DNA of 64,000 nucleotides from Mantis religiosa (taxonomy: Eukaryota > Arthropoda > Insecta > Mantodea > Mantidae). Below are positions 10,686 through 22,155 of the stretch, piece after piece. Location of the stretch: NCBI GenBank assembly GCA_030765055.1, contig CM060955.1, positions 96,688,647-96,752,646 of the forward strand, written 5' to 3'. The notes below the pieces were generated by a model, which was given only the letters and a program-made list of their open reading frames with translations, ran no database searches and was not told the origin of the DNA. Position 1 is the first letter of the stretch; every line of letters starts with the position of its first letter. A program made the position numbers and the translations under genes.

Positions 10686-11277
10686 AAATTTTAATAAAAT
10701 TCTTAATGAAGTTAAAGTTATATCAGAGAAAGAAAAACATTTGGTAAAAGTTAGTAATGCTGTTTTACCTATAATTTATGCCCTTCCTAAAATTCATAAG
10801 CCTGGTAATAAAATGAGACCTATTGTTAATTGTATAAACTCACCAACTTATAATTTAGCAAAATGGTTACACAAAATATTTAGTAATTTTGATAAATTTG
10901 TAAGTTCAAGTATTAAAAATTCTTTTGAACTAATAAAAAAGATTAATAGTGTTGTATTATCTAAAACTGATAAATTTGTTTATTTTGATGTAACTGCCTT
11001 ATTTCCTAGTATTCCTAGAGAAAAACTTTTAATTTATTTAAAAAAGTGGTTGAATTCAATAAATTTACATGAGGACTTGATAGTTGATTTTGTTAAACTT
11101 ACTGATTTTTGTTTGGATCAAATTTTATTCACTTTTAATGGTGAATTTTTTCAACAAACTTCTGGCTTAGCAATGCGTAATCCTCTTTCACCTTTTCTTG
11201 CTGATCTTTTTATGAGTTTTTTCGAAACTCAAGTCACTAAAGCTTTTCCTTTGATTTTTACAACATGGTATAGATAT
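10686..11277 (+). pseudogene. PLE-A reverse transcriptase, central part
   Basis: About 197 open codons, in frame with the piece ending at 9898 across the inserted LINE (KSCI|TNFNK). It carries finger and palm motifs: ALPKIHKPGNKMRPIVN (motif 2 region), YFDVTALFPSIP (motif A Asp) and SGLAMRNPLSPFLADL (motif B; usual Gly replaced by Arg). The catalytic YVDD codons are split by PLE-B, with WYRY at 11277 and VDD resuming at 12625. Confidence 0.75.
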
Positions 11278-11331
11278 TAAATTTAAAGGGATCGATTAAT
11301 GACACTAAACAACACTTACTTTTAAATTTTT

Positions 11332-11372
11332 CCGGAACATGTTTCAGAGACTTTGCCTCTCTCCTCAGCCGA
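11332..11372 (-). ncRNA. Hammerhead ribozyme-like motif, PLE-B left arm
   Basis: On the minus strand: TCGG (stem I), core CTGAGGA, stem II AGAGGC-AAA-GTCTCT, GAAA, an ACATGT stem III palindrome, GTT as cleavage triplet, and CCGG closing stem I. The core fits CUGANGA...GAAA. Stem I bases differ from the right arm but still pair. Confidence 0.6.
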
Positions 11373-11418
11373 CCATCTACTGGTTCTCATTGGTGTAGTT
11401 GACCATATTTTGTCACAG

Positions 11419-11988
11419 AACCCACTATCACCCTTCCTGGCCGATCTGTATATGAGTGCATTAGAAATAAGGATCAACAAAGGTTTCCCTTGGATGTTCA
11501 AACTCTGGCAACGATATGTAGATGACATCTTTGCAATAGTACCAAAAAAACACATCAGTGATGCACTAAAACTTTTAAATATCCAAGAAAAAAGCATCAA
11601 GTTCACTGTAGAAAAAGAAAAAGACGAGTATTTACCATTTTTGGATCTAAAAATAATGAGGAACAAAAACAGACTAAACTTTGGCATTTACAGAAAACCA
11701 ACACAGACAGACAACTACATAAAAGCTAATGGCTACAACCCAAGATCCCACAAACAGGCAATCTTCAAAAGTTTAGCACATAGACTGGTAAACATACCTC
11801 TCACAGCAGAAGAATACAAAACAGAATACATCAAAATAATTGAAATAGCACAAAAAAATAACTTTCCCAAATCATTAGTAGACAAAAAAGTGAACTTAGC
11901 AAAAAAGAAGAAGCTACTAAAGGAAACCACAGCCCTCTCAGCTACAGAAACTAATATGATTTTCAAAAAATTCACTTACCATCCATGA
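11419..11988 (+). pseudogene. PLE-B reverse transcriptase C-terminal half
   Basis: Open frame from the motif-B region (NPLSPFLADLYMSALE) through the intact catalytic box YVDDIFAIVPK, the thumb (EYLPFLDLKIMRNKNRLNFG, then YRKPTQTDNYI) and the connector (HRLVNIPL) to FTYHP. It ends at a TGA (11986-11988) where other copies have Trp. Upstream RT is missing, as expected for 5' truncation. Confidence 0.75.
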
Positions 11989-12104
11989 GCCTATGATAAA
12001 TTCAAAAAAGTCTTCAAAAAACAAAACATTCAACTAGCACCAGTCAACCATTTCTCCTTAAAAAAACCTAATTAGCTCAAACATCAAAGATGCCATTCCA
12101 TCTA

Positions 12105-12430
12105 ACAAAAATCTGGTATATATCAAATTGAATGCAGTGACTGTAGTCAAATTTATATTGGAAAAACCAAAAGAAATTTAGAAACAAGAGCAAAGGAACA
12201 CTTTAGAAACATAAAATATAAACAATTAGAAAAATCAGCAGTTGCCACACATTTTTGGGAAAAAAACCACAACAAATCCAGAACCAAAACTACTAAAACA
12301 TACATCAGGAAAACAAGAACTATCCACATGGGAACAAATCTACATTTCAAAAAATAGGAACAAAGTATTCAATTTCGACATCCCCCAGAGAGATTTGTTC
12401 AGCAAGTTCCTTGAACCGGCACCAGAGGAG
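12105..12430 (+). pseudogene. PLE-B GIY-YIG endonuclease remnant
   Basis: Reads SGIYQIECSDCSQIYIGKTK, then RAKEHFRN and ATHFWEKNH. After a frameshift near 12260 it reads STWEQIYISKNRNKVFNFDI. All GIY-YIG landmarks are visible, but in two frames and after two earlier stops. Confidence 0.7.
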
Positions 12431-12478
12431 ACCTGTGACAAAATATTGTCAACTACACCAATGAGAACCAGTCGATGG

Positions 12479-12519
12479 CTGGCTGAGGATAGAGGCAAAG
12501 TCTCTGAAACATGTTCTGG
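12479..12519 (+). ncRNA. Hammerhead ribozyme-like motif, PLE-B right arm
   Basis: CTGG at 12479-12482, core CTGAGGA at 12483-12489, a six-pair stem II with AAA loop (12491-12505), GAAA at 12506-12509, ACATGT, GTT at 12513-12515, and CTGG at 12516-12519 closing stem I through two G-C and two G-U pairs. Confidence 0.6.
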
Positions 12520-13782
12520 AAAAATTTAAAAGTGTTGTTTAGTGTCATTAATCGATCCCTTTAAATTTAATTTATCATAACACTGTATTCAACACTTCCA
12601 AGAAAGGAATTATGGTATAGATATGTTGATGATATTTTTGCTATTGTTCCTGAAAAACAAATTAATGATGCTTTAAAATTACCACATTTACAAGTAAAAG
12701 CTATAAAATTCACATTAGAAACTGAAATTAATGGATTTCTTCCTTTTCTAGATTTGAAAATAATAATAACAAATTAGATTTTGGTGTTTATCGGAAATCT
12801 ACACATTTTGATAACTACATAAAATATAAAAGTTTTAACCCTTTTCACATAAATTTGCTGTTTTTAATAGTTTGATTTATAGATTAATAAATATACACCT
12901 GAATAAAGAAGAATTTAATAAAAAATATAAACATATTATTAGTACTGCTTTAATTAATGGTTTTAATAAAGATTTTATACAAAATAAGATTGAAAAATTA
13001 AAATATCAAAACACTGTTAATGATATTTCTACTCTCAAAAAAATAAAAGGTGATTATAAATTTAAAAAATTTACTTACCATCCTTGGGTTAATAAATATT
13101 TTCAAATTTTTTAAAAAGAATTTGGTATAACTTTAGTTCCTCAAAATAAATATAGTATTAAAAATTTATTACAATTTTCTGAAAAAGATATTATTCCTAA
13201 TAATAAAAATTCTGGTATTTATCAATTTAATTGTTTAGATTGTGATTGGAAAGACGAAACGTAGTTTGGAAACCAGAAAGGACATTTTTGTAACATTAAA
13301 TATAAACAAACAGATAAATCGGCCGTAGCAGATCATTTTTGGTCATTTAACCATGCAATAAATCCAAAGTTAAATTATTAAAACAGTTAAATATTCCCAT
13401 AGATTTGACAGTGTGGGAAAAAATATTTATTTTAAAAAATAAGCATCGCGTAATGAATTTTGACATACCGGCAATTGATTCTGTTTTTAGGTTTGTTTCG
13501 TCTTCGGATGTTGGTGGTGCTGGGATCGTGACATAGCAAAGGGAAAACATGGTAACCGAGATTTCCTTAACAACAGAGTTTGTTTTCACTGAGGATGAAT
13601 GCGATATGCCTTCAAAATCGATTTGAAAAAGAAGAAAGAATTTTTAACATCAACTTCTTAAGATAAGTGGATTATGATTAACAAGTATTTTTATTTGTGT
13701 AATATTTATTACTCCACTGTAACTAGCTTCAATTTTCTGTTTAAACATATTGAATACTCCTAAAACATTAAAATCTTATTGT

Positions 13783-14160
13783 TTTAGTTAATTGATGGAA
13801 ATTAATCATTTCTTCAAACTAGATGTATATAGGCTAAGGTTTTCGATAGTCAACATGAAAAATTCAATACCATGGCCGGGATTTGAACTGTGGATCTCCT
13901 GGTTTCCTTCCAGTCGCTCTAACTGATTGAGCTACCATGGCCGACATGCTATCCTGACATTAAATTCTCCATTTGACTCGTATATTTCCCCAGTAAACCA
14001 CTAGGGGCTCTCGTATCCGAGATACCAGGAGATCCGTGGTTCAAATCCCGGCCATGGCATTGAATTTTTCATGTTGACTATCAAACCTTAGCCTATATAC
14101 AGCTAGTGTGAAGAAATGATTAATTTCCATCAATTAACTAAAATAATAAGAGTTAAATGA
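13783..14160 (-). repeat. Foldback SINE family D, copy D2
   Basis: Mirror of D1, at the same position of the opposite PLE-A arm (preceded by attaaaatctta, the complement of D1's flank). It holds inverted and forward tRNA-like units around a spacer (gtaaaccactaggggctctc). A further forward D body follows (14075-14160) and continues to about 14240. Confidence 0.65.
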
Positions 14161-14660
14161 TGAAGCCTGAGACTCAAGTACTTAAGATAGTAAGTCGCCA
14201 CAAATGGTGTATCTCGGATACGAGAGCCCTTAGTGCTGGTACATGCACTTGCTTGGCAACAGCGCTCCACTTGAGCACTGGCCAGTATTCAATGCCTTTA
14301 ACATATGCGATCACTATAAATGCAGTGAAATAAACACCCATATATGTTTCTTTTTTGAAGTATCTATCTCATCCTTTGGCATAAGTTAACCACATTTTTG
14401 CTGTTAACCATGCCCGCCTCTGTAGTGTATGTGGTTGGAGCCTGCCCAACATTTATAGATTTCTTTTTTCCTGAAAGTTGATATATAAATGATATGGTGA
14501 TTCTCTACACGTCTGTTGTCTATTTTTAACCAGAGTAAAATATTACAATGAATACTCTTTAACGCTGCTGTAACTCACAAGTAAACCTCACTTATAGTAG
14601 CATCCCACTCTACCATGGCAAAACCGCAAATTAGGCTGTATAGTATAAGGTGTAGAATAT

Positions 14661-15017
14661 TGTGACTGTGGCGGTTACGTAGATTCGGAAATCTGGGCTT
14701 CAGAAATTTAGAACAACTTTTGCTGCAGTAAAAAGACGTGAAATTGACAATCAGCGGTCTTTGAGGCTGGCTTGGTATTTTGCTGCAGAAAACAAATCAA
14801 AGAAATCACTGCGGTACACTTCAATCGTCGACTGTCGCAATAACCAACTAACAACTATCGTTCCTAACACCTGGCCAGCCATTGTTTCTAGAAAGCCGCA
14901 GACCTTTCGGGAATTTTAGTGGCAGCAACAATGGGCAGAACGTTCTGGAGCCTCTCTCTGTCTCTTTCCCTCCTGTCACGCTCCCGGCTCCAGCAGCAGC
15001 ACAATCACACGGTGACA
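14661..15017 (-). mobile_element. Solo LTR-like repeat, copy 2
   Basis: Starts TGTGACTGTGGCGGTTACG and ends GGTGACA, parallel to the 2792-3221 copy, with shared internal blocks (aatcactgcggta, agccattgtttctag, ttctggagcctctct). Shorter by about 70 bases. Flanks atat/gtat are only near-identical. Confidence 0.5.
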
Positions 15018-15524
15018 GTATTAGTAGGCTTACGAAGACGGAGCTAGGAAGAGTTCGCCTAGAGCGACTGCCCTATCATAGTCGTGCAGCGTTGCTTAGT
15101 TCGGAACGCACAAGCGTGAGAAACATATTTCTCTTTTTCATGCGTTCAACATTTCTACTGGAATTTCGACATTCCAAATGCCTTGTCATATGCGACAAGA
15201 ATTTGTTAGGCAAACTACAAAGATCATTTTTCTACGACGTATGGTACTCGAGTTATCGCTTCGAGGGTAAACACCTGACTCCCGTGTTTATACTTCAACT
15301 TCCAATCATTACGCGTTACTGAGTAAGGCATTGGGAAGTGTCGGTAGGAACTGCATATATTTAGTTCATAAATTAACTGACCACGGATCACTGCAGTCCA
15401 GGAGCGCACGCATATTATTTGATGTTCGGTTCAAGAACAATACGCAAATCAAATTTGAGTGGAAGGTGTTTTTGTAACTGTGACAGAAGAAAATTCACAT
15501 GTTTACATTGTGTTTCTCAAATAC
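15018..15524. other. No gene recognised
   Basis: A stretch of higher GC directly after the LTR (15018-15120), then AT-rich sequence. It might be former internal or leader sequence of the LTR element, but no motif supports that. Confidence 0.3.
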
Positions 15525-15720
15525 TTCACTCCCAGGACAGAAACATTGTTATTTAAAGTGTATAGTTTCTTTAAGAAATTTCATCTAAGGAAGTATGTGA
15601 CCGCATCAATTTTTCACAAAACCAGGAACTAACAACCAGAGCTTGCGAAGTGATTGTGCATACTGTGTCACTTATTGTGAAACAGGGCAAAACTTCTAGC
15701 ACAGAAAATATGAATCCTTA
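15525..15720 (+). pseudogene. IS630-like transposase N-terminus, second decayed copy
   Basis: Frames here give VYSFFKKFHLRKYVTASIFH and, shifted, TTRACEVIVHTVSLIVKQGK. They align by eye with the 7314-7645 remnant (NVSKCLRKLSNP..., TADFSKKP..., ACGVGNVHTV). Several stops and frameshifts. Confidence 0.35.
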
Positions 15721-16146
15721 TTTATTTTATTTAAGCTAGCTACTCCTCTACTATAAGTCGTTTTCAGAAATCAAGGTACGTAATTTTCATTAAATAAGCA
15801 CGTTAATATTGAATGTTACAGTTTATAATGTAATGATTATCCTTTGCTGCGTAAGTTTACGTTCTGACAATTTATCAGAGACACAATAATTATGTTACTT
15901 TCCTCATCCCTATCTTCCGCTCTCTGGCGCATGAGATGGCAATATTGCAGCCACAGTGTACGTGCATTGGTTCAGCTCATATGCCTTCTAAAACCGCATG
16001 CCGTATAGATAACAATTATTTAGATTTTATCATATATTCTTATCACTCTTATGCAGGACTATATTATTAATTTTATTGTTTTATTATTTATAATTAGAGC
16101 CCGGATTTGTAAGCACAATCAAATGGTGAAACAAGCAAGTATATTA
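15721..16146. other. No gene recognised
   Basis: AT-rich sequence with no coding stretch and no repeat I can name. Confidence 0.35.
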
Positions 16147-16330
16147 GGGCGAGTTATCTGGATAAGGTTTGTCCGGGGTTTTCCCTTATCCCGATAGAGG
16201 AATGACGGGTAACTCTAAGCTCCATGGATCCCGGATTCATTTGAGCATCTTGTCACCCATTTTAATCATCGTCCGATATGACATAACGTTGGAGGACGTA
16301 AATTACAACAAAAAAAGGTGCAAGTATATA
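16147..16330 (+). repeat. SINE-1 family copy, 5'-truncated
   Basis: Contains gttatctggataaggttt, gttttcccttatcc, gggtaactctaagctccatg and cgttggaggacgtaaattac followed by an A-rich tail. These are the SINE-1 body and 3' end; the tRNA head is missing. Confidence 0.75.
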
Positions 16331-16359
16331 GGCACGGAAAATGAAACAACTACCAAAAA

Positions 16360-17283
16360 GCCCCTCAAAATCCAACCTCTGCGGTCCTCGTCCCGAGGGG
16401 TGAGCAACAGGAAGTAGGGCACTGACTGATGGGGTGATGTACGGTGGGGACTTGGTGTACCCCAGGACCGCTACGGCTGCCGAGAAGGCCCATCAGTAAC
16501 CCCGAAAACTGGCAGAAGAGGCTCTGGTAATTTTCCCCAGGGACCTACTACGGTAGGTACGGGATTGGCAATCCCGGGGTACCTAGCCACTCACCCTCAT
16601 TTCATCCCCTTCACCTCCATCAACTGTGCCACGCTCTGCTACTGCTGATCAGTATGCATCACCTTCTTCCCCTTCTAGTTGTTATTATAATTATTAGCAC
16701 TTAAGGTCTTAGGTTTATAACTCCTGTCTCACCAGCAGGGATCTCTCCTATCTCCGTGGTTCTGTCCCACGGTTTTCAGCGCGGCTTCCGACATGTGTGC
16801 TCTCCGGAGGTCTCAAAAGTGAAGGTTGAGCGGACCCTTCGCACTGCCCCTATGTGTAGCCTTAGGTGCGGAGCCCGTCCACACCGTCAAGTACACCCAC
16901 GTAGCTCTTTGAGGGCCCGGTCTGTGTTAATCTCCCGATGGCCGTGTTGCCGTTGGGTTAGTATCACGGACCGGACGTGTTACCGCTGACGGAACCCCGG
17001 TGTAATCAACCACAAGTCCCCTGAATCCGCGTGTGCCTTTTATACGCAGCGCGGCCTAAAGTGGGGAGCCACAGGCGGTTATTTCTGTGGTAGGGGCATA
17101 AAGCCGGGGTGTGCGTGGTGAATGGTTTACCCATACGGACAAGCAGTGGATGTGGAAGGGTAGCTTTTCTGAGGTACAAATGAGATCGGTCATGGGTGGG
17201 GTCCCCATGACGGCACAGATCGTGAAGATTCGGTGTCTTTCTTTTTTAACCCCCGGAAGGCAGGCTGACGCCGACGGTTCCGA
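16360..17283 (+). promoter_or_regulatory. 5' UTR / internal promoter region of the LINE
   Basis: GC-rich leader that begins directly at the target duplication, with no long convincing coding frame. LINEs of this type carry an internal promoter at the very 5' end; I see no TATA box. Extent is inferred from the duplication and the ORF1 start. Confidence 0.5.
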
Positions 17284-18466
17284 ATGGGGGTCTTATTCAA
17301 AATGCATCCGCGCAAAAACTCTTTCATCGACCCGTATATAGTGATGACCTTGGCATGCAATGGCAAAACGTTTAAGGATATCAGTCCCTTCTACATAAAG
17401 CGTGAACTCGATAAGATCAGTGGCCCTGTCAAAAACGCTACGCGTCTTCGAGACGGCAGCTTACTATTAGAGAGCACAAGTGCGGACCAGTCAAAGAAGC
17501 TACAGAAAGCGACTTTGTTGGGCTCCTACCCTATCCGGGAAGCCCCACAGAAAACGCTCAACACCTGCAGAGGAGTAGTCACCACCTCCAGCTTGGACGG
17601 TCTTGCAAACGAAGAAATTGTAAGTTGCCTCTCTGATCAACTTGTTTGTCAGGCGTACCGGCTAACACGGAAACAGGATGGCAAGGAGTACCCACTACGT
17701 ACGGTTTTTCTAACTTTTGCTGGGACAAAGTTACCCGAATTCATCTATTGCGGATATTAACGTGCTAGCGTCCGCCAGTATGTCCCGAACCCCATGCGCT
17801 GTTTCCAATGTCAGCGGTTCGGACATACTAAGGTCACGTGTACCAATCCTGCACTTTGTGAGAAATGTGGCCTACCGACACATGAAGACCCAAACTGCAG
17901 TCGAACACCTTGTTGCGTGAACTGTGGCGGCAGTCATCCCTCCAGTTCGCGACAGTGCCCTAGATTCATGGACGAAAAGAGCATTCAGGAGCTACGTGTA
18001 AAGGAACGCCTGACTTTTACAGAGGCACGACGGCGCTTTGAGCAACTAAAGCCTGCTACTACTACTGGATATGCATCAGCAAGCAGCTCGCCGTACTCCC
18101 AACACCACTGTTGCTGTTCAACACGTCCCTGTCGCCCACGCCTCCACGCAGACTGTCTTTCTAGCCGTTAAACCCACGTCTCAGACTGCTTGTATATCCA
18201 CCAGCACAGCCTCCGTTTCAGCCGTGCAGACTCCAGCCACCAAGCCATCACCGAGTAACAACAATCCAGTAGTAAATGTGAAAAACCGATCCCGGCCACA
18301 ACATAGATCGCGAAGTCGCTCGCCTTCTATTAGATCCCGGTCTCGTTCTACGAGCCGTAGGAGTTCTGACTCCCGAACATCAGCGGAGTCACAGGAGGCT
18401 AACGATTTTCGAATCGTAGGGCCCAAGTCAGCCAAGGTCAAGAAAAAAGTTAAAACGGCCCGTTAA
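17284..18466 (+). pseudogene. LINE ORF1: gag-like protein with three CCHC knuckles
   Basis: Starts at ATG 17284. It encodes an N-terminal gag domain (DPYIVMTLACNGKTFKDISP, LRDGSLLLES, then VFLTFAGTKLPEFIY) and hits an in-frame TAA at 17758-17760. The same frame continues into knuckles CFQCQRFGHTKVTC and CEKCGLPTHEDPNC and a third, CVNCGGSHPSSSRQC. After a frameshift near 18085 the tail is basic and Ser/Arg-rich (SRSRSPSIRSRSRSTSRRSS) to TAA at 18464-18466. Such proteins coat the retrotransposon RNA. One stop and one frameshift make it a pseudogene. Confidence 0.8.
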
Positions 18467-18475
18467 AAATTCTTC

Positions 18476-21400
18476 ATGGAAATAATCCAGTGGAATGTCA
18501 ATGGTTTTCGAGCTTGTGCTCAAGACCTACAACATTTAGTTTCTCAACGGTCACCGTCAATTATTTGCCTACAGGAAACCCACTTACATCCCAATCACTC
18601 GTTACACTTTCACTCTTTCTCTGCATTTAGAAGCGATTCTCTTGCAGGTATGCGTGCAAGCGGTGGCGTTGCTACCTTAGTGGCGCCTAACATCTCAGCC
18701 GCCAACGTTCCTCTCACCACACCATTGCAAGCTGTAGCCGTTCGAATACAGCTGGAGAGCATCAGTTTTACCATCTGCAACATGTACCTGCCGCCGCTCA
18801 GTATAGTTCCAGAGCGTGATCTTCAAGCTCTATTGGCTCAGCTCCCCTCACCACTACTCCTTGCGGGAGATTTGAATGCCAAGCACACGCTCTGGGGATC
18901 AGACACTGATGACGCCCGTGGATGCCTCCTCGTAGACGTCTTCGATAAATCTGACCTGCTTCTGCTAAATACTGGTGACCCGACATTCCTATCATCCGCT
19001 TATGGTACACATTCCGTACTAGACCTTTCTTTCTGCAGTCCGTCATTAGTACCACTACTTGAGTGGTCAGTACTTTCCGACCTCTTTGGCAGTAATCATT
19101 ACCCCATTAACATTCATTTTTCTGGCCGCCAATGTGTACCTTCTCGACATCCTCGCTGGATTATTTCCAAAGCTAACTGGGGAAAATTCCAATCCCTCAT
19201 ACACCTCATCGACGATAGTTTCGACACCATCGATGAAATGGTCGAATATTTTACTTGCTCGATCCTGCTCGCAGCAGAATCCAGCATTCCTCGAGGTTCA
19301 CCTACACCACGTTGTATCCCTGTACCGTGGTGGTCCGAGGAATGCAGTTTGGCTGACAAAGCACGCAAACGTGCTTTGCGCATTTTTCAGCGGCACCCGA
19401 CGGAAGGGAACTTCGTCGCCTTCAAACGTTCTCGCGCTAGGGCACGCTTTATACTGCGCAACGCAAAGCGTAAATCTTGGGAAGCCTATGTGTCTCCGCT
19501 TTCCCGGCGCAGCTCTACCCAACAAGTATGGTCAGCTGTTCGGCGGATGTATGGCAAGTATCGCCGGACGGTAATTCCCGGCCCTGCCATCAACGGTTCC
19601 ATGTGCACCACCGAGCAGGACATAGCTGAAGCCCTAGCTACCACATTTGCTGCCACGAGCCAAACTGCCCGCTATGACGCTCTCTTCCTGCCTATTAAGG
19701 AAAAGGCGGAGCGGGTACCACTTAATTTTAATAGTGACTGCACCGAGCCGTACAACCAACCCTTTACCGCAGCCGAGCTCGCCCATTCTCTGGCGTTAGC
19801 AAAGGATTCTTCTCCAGGTCCCGATGACGTACACCGACAGATGCTGCTACATCTTCCATCTGAGGCGCTATGCTTCCTTTTAAAGATCTATAACCGCATT
19901 TGGCATGAGCGGGTTTTCCCTTCCTCCTGGCGAGAGGGTATTGTCATCCCCATCCCTCGACCCGGAAAGGACCGCACACTTCCATCTAGCTACCGCCCCA
20001 TTTGCCTGACGAGTGTCATCTGTAAGACCTTCGAGCGGATGATAAACGCGCGGTTAAATTAGTGGCTAGAAAAACATAACCATCTGTCCAACTTGCAATG
20101 CGGTTTTCGTCGCCATCGCTCAAGTGTCGATAATCTAACACGCCTTGAGGGGTATATTTCCGATGCCTTTCTACTGAAACAGCACGCCGTGGGCGTGTTC
20201 CTCGACCTGGAGAAGGCCTATGACACCACTTGGCGGTACGGCATACTCCGTAACCTACATGGTTACGGTATGCGTGGTCATCTACCCGAATTCCTATGCA
20301 ATTTTTTAAAACTTCGCCGTTTTCGTGTGCGCATAGGAAACACGATATCAAGGGAGCGGATACAGGAGGACGGCGTACCTCAAGGGTCGATTTTGAGCGT
20401 CACCCTTTTTGCCGTAGCTATCAATGACATCACTAGTGCCGTTCGAAGCGGAATTACAACATCACTGACGACTTCGCAGTTTATTATAGATCAGCCAACA
20501 TAGACCACATTGAGCGCCAACTGCAGCTGACCATCACCCAGCTAGCAGCTTGGGCGCTTCAAACCGGCTTCCGCTTTTCAGCTGCGAAGAAACAGTGTAT
20601 CCACTTTCACCGCCTACGAGGTATTCACCCGCCTCCTGACCTTCATTTGAACGGCACACCCCTGCCATTTGTCTCGCACTTGAAGTTCTTGGGCCTCTAC
20701 TTGGACAGGCAACTCAACTGGGAGCACCATATTCGTCACCTTCGAGCCTCTTGCGATCGTTCTCTTCGGGTGCTGAAGGTATTATCTGGAGCATCTTGGG
20801 GAGGCGATCGCACGGTAATGTTGAGGCTGTACCGTTCTCTGGTTCGGTCCAAGCTGGACTATGGCAGTTTTATTTATGGCGCAGCGACCGCCTCTAAACT
20901 TCGCCTTTTAGACACCGTACATCATACTGGCATCCGCCTTGCCACAGGAGCTTTCCGCACCATTCGAGTCGAATGCCTGTATGCAGACTCAGGCGAACCT
21001 CCACTGCATATTCGTCGCTCGCTGTTACTCTGCTCATTCGTCTCGAAGTTGGCAAGTTATCCCAATCATCCTTGTTTTAAACCAGTTCTGTGTCCAGATT
21101 TAGTCCACCGTTATATGCGCCCTGGTTCTCGGACACGCCCCATGGGAATAAGATTTCGGGATCTCCTACATTCCCATGGCCTCCGAATGCCTCGCGTGGA
21201 GAGGTCGTCCATCAGCCCTTATCCCGTTTGGCAACTCGATCGTGCGCGGTTTGATCTCGCTCTTTCCAGCAACTCTAGACTCGCTACTCCACATTCGGTG
21301 TTCCAACAACTTTTTGCCGAACTACTGGGCCGTTACCCTAACTATGTTCCGGTCTTTACGGACGGTTCTCAGTTAGGTAGCACTACGGGTTGCGCGTTCT

Positions 21401-22155
21401 TCATTAACGGTGAGGCTCATAAATTTCGACTTCTGGACTCCACTTCGGTCTTTTCAGCAGAGCTGTATACCATTTACTATTCGCTCCTTTTTATTTGCAA
21501 GTTAGCCCGTGGCTGTTTTATTATTTGCACTGACTCTCTAAGTGCTCTTCAGGCCTTGCAACAGCACACTGCCGCTCACTCCCTTGTTTTAAAAATACAG
21601 GCCCAGATCTCGCAAATGCTCGGTCGAGGATACCATTTTGTTTTCATTTGGACCCCAGGTCATGTGGGCATTTCCGGGAACGAAGAGGCGGACGCGGCTG
21701 CTAAGTCCGCTTGCCGTTTGCCCCGGCGTTTAACAACTACGGTGCCATACCAGGATGTGCAACGTTTTTTCCGAGGCCATCTCCTATCTGCTTGGCAGCA
21801 ATCCTGGACAGCTTTAGAAGGCACACAACTCCGGGGTATAAAGGAGAGGGTACAACCCTGGCCAACTTCCTGCAGGGATAACCGGCGAGCCGAGGTGATA
21901 CTCACCCGGTTGAGAATTGGGCACACACGAACGACTCATGGCCACCTATTAAGAGGGGAACCGGCCCCTGTGTGTGCTCCGTGTGCAGTACGCCTCACGG
22001 TGCGGCACGTACTGCTTGATTGCCCGCAGTACGCCCGCGTTCGCCAGTCAATAGGCTTGGGAGCTAACTTGCCCAGTATTTTAGGGGACGACCCAGTGGC
22101 CGTGATTAAGGCACTGCGGTTTGTTACCGAAATTGGTTTTAATAAACAAGTCTAA
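18476..22155 (+). pseudogene. LINE ORF2: endonuclease, reverse transcriptase, RNase H
   Basis: ATG at 18476, nine bases after ORF1 ends. Order: an APE-type endonuclease (IIQWNVNGFRACAQ, CLQETHL, LAGDLNAKHTLWGS; the usual SDH catalytic triad reads SNH); RT (SSPGPDDVHRQML, YRPICLTSVICKTFE, FLDLEKAYDTTW, GVPQGSILS); RNase H (FTDGSQLG, SAELYTIYYSL, CTDSLSAL, HVGISGNEEADAAAK, all four acidic positions present); and a terminal CAPCAVRLTVRHVLLDC. Lesions: in-frame TAG at 20060-20062 and a frameshift at about 20465, immediately before the RT catalytic DD (20467-20472). The final part, 20647-22155, is open to TAA. It would cleave target DNA and copy the RNA if intact. Confidence 0.85.

Larger units (their letters stand above)
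11278..12611 (+). mobile_element. PLE-B: Penelope-like element nested in PLE-A
   Basis: A 1,334-bp insertion bounded by a perfect 13-bp duplication, atggtatagatat (11265-11277 and 12612-12624). The first about 140 bp are the inverted copy of the element's own 3' terminal repeat (mirrored at about 12431-12575). The forward part starts inside the RT at NPLSPFLADL (11419) and runs to the 3' repeat. Hammerhead-like motifs lie in both terminal repeats. Confidence 0.85.
9633..13782 (+). mobile_element. PLE-A, forward arm (interrupted by a LINE and by PLE-B)
   Basis: Three separated segments form one element: 9633-9898, 10686-11277 and 12625-13782. The first contains the TKADKGNRIVILD block that opens PLE RTs. 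The second holds LPKIHKPGNKMRPIV, YFDVTALFPSIP and GLAMRNPLSPFLADL. The third resumes at VDDIFAIVPEKQI and runs through the connector to SGIYQFNCLDCD. The GIY-YIG frame is broken by a small deletion also present in the left arm, then continues to VMNFDIPA. The 3' UTR carries a degenerate hammerhead-like core at 13589. The whole is non-functional. Confidence 0.75.

Noticed and set aside
7672..14160. A CRISPR-like array of repeated units
   Set aside because: Units are few, inverted, of unequal spacing and tRNA-derived; the setting is eukaryotic.
18181..19525. Minus-strand frames within the I-like LINE
   Set aside because: Shadows of ORF1 and ORF2; the plus strand has all the domain motifs.
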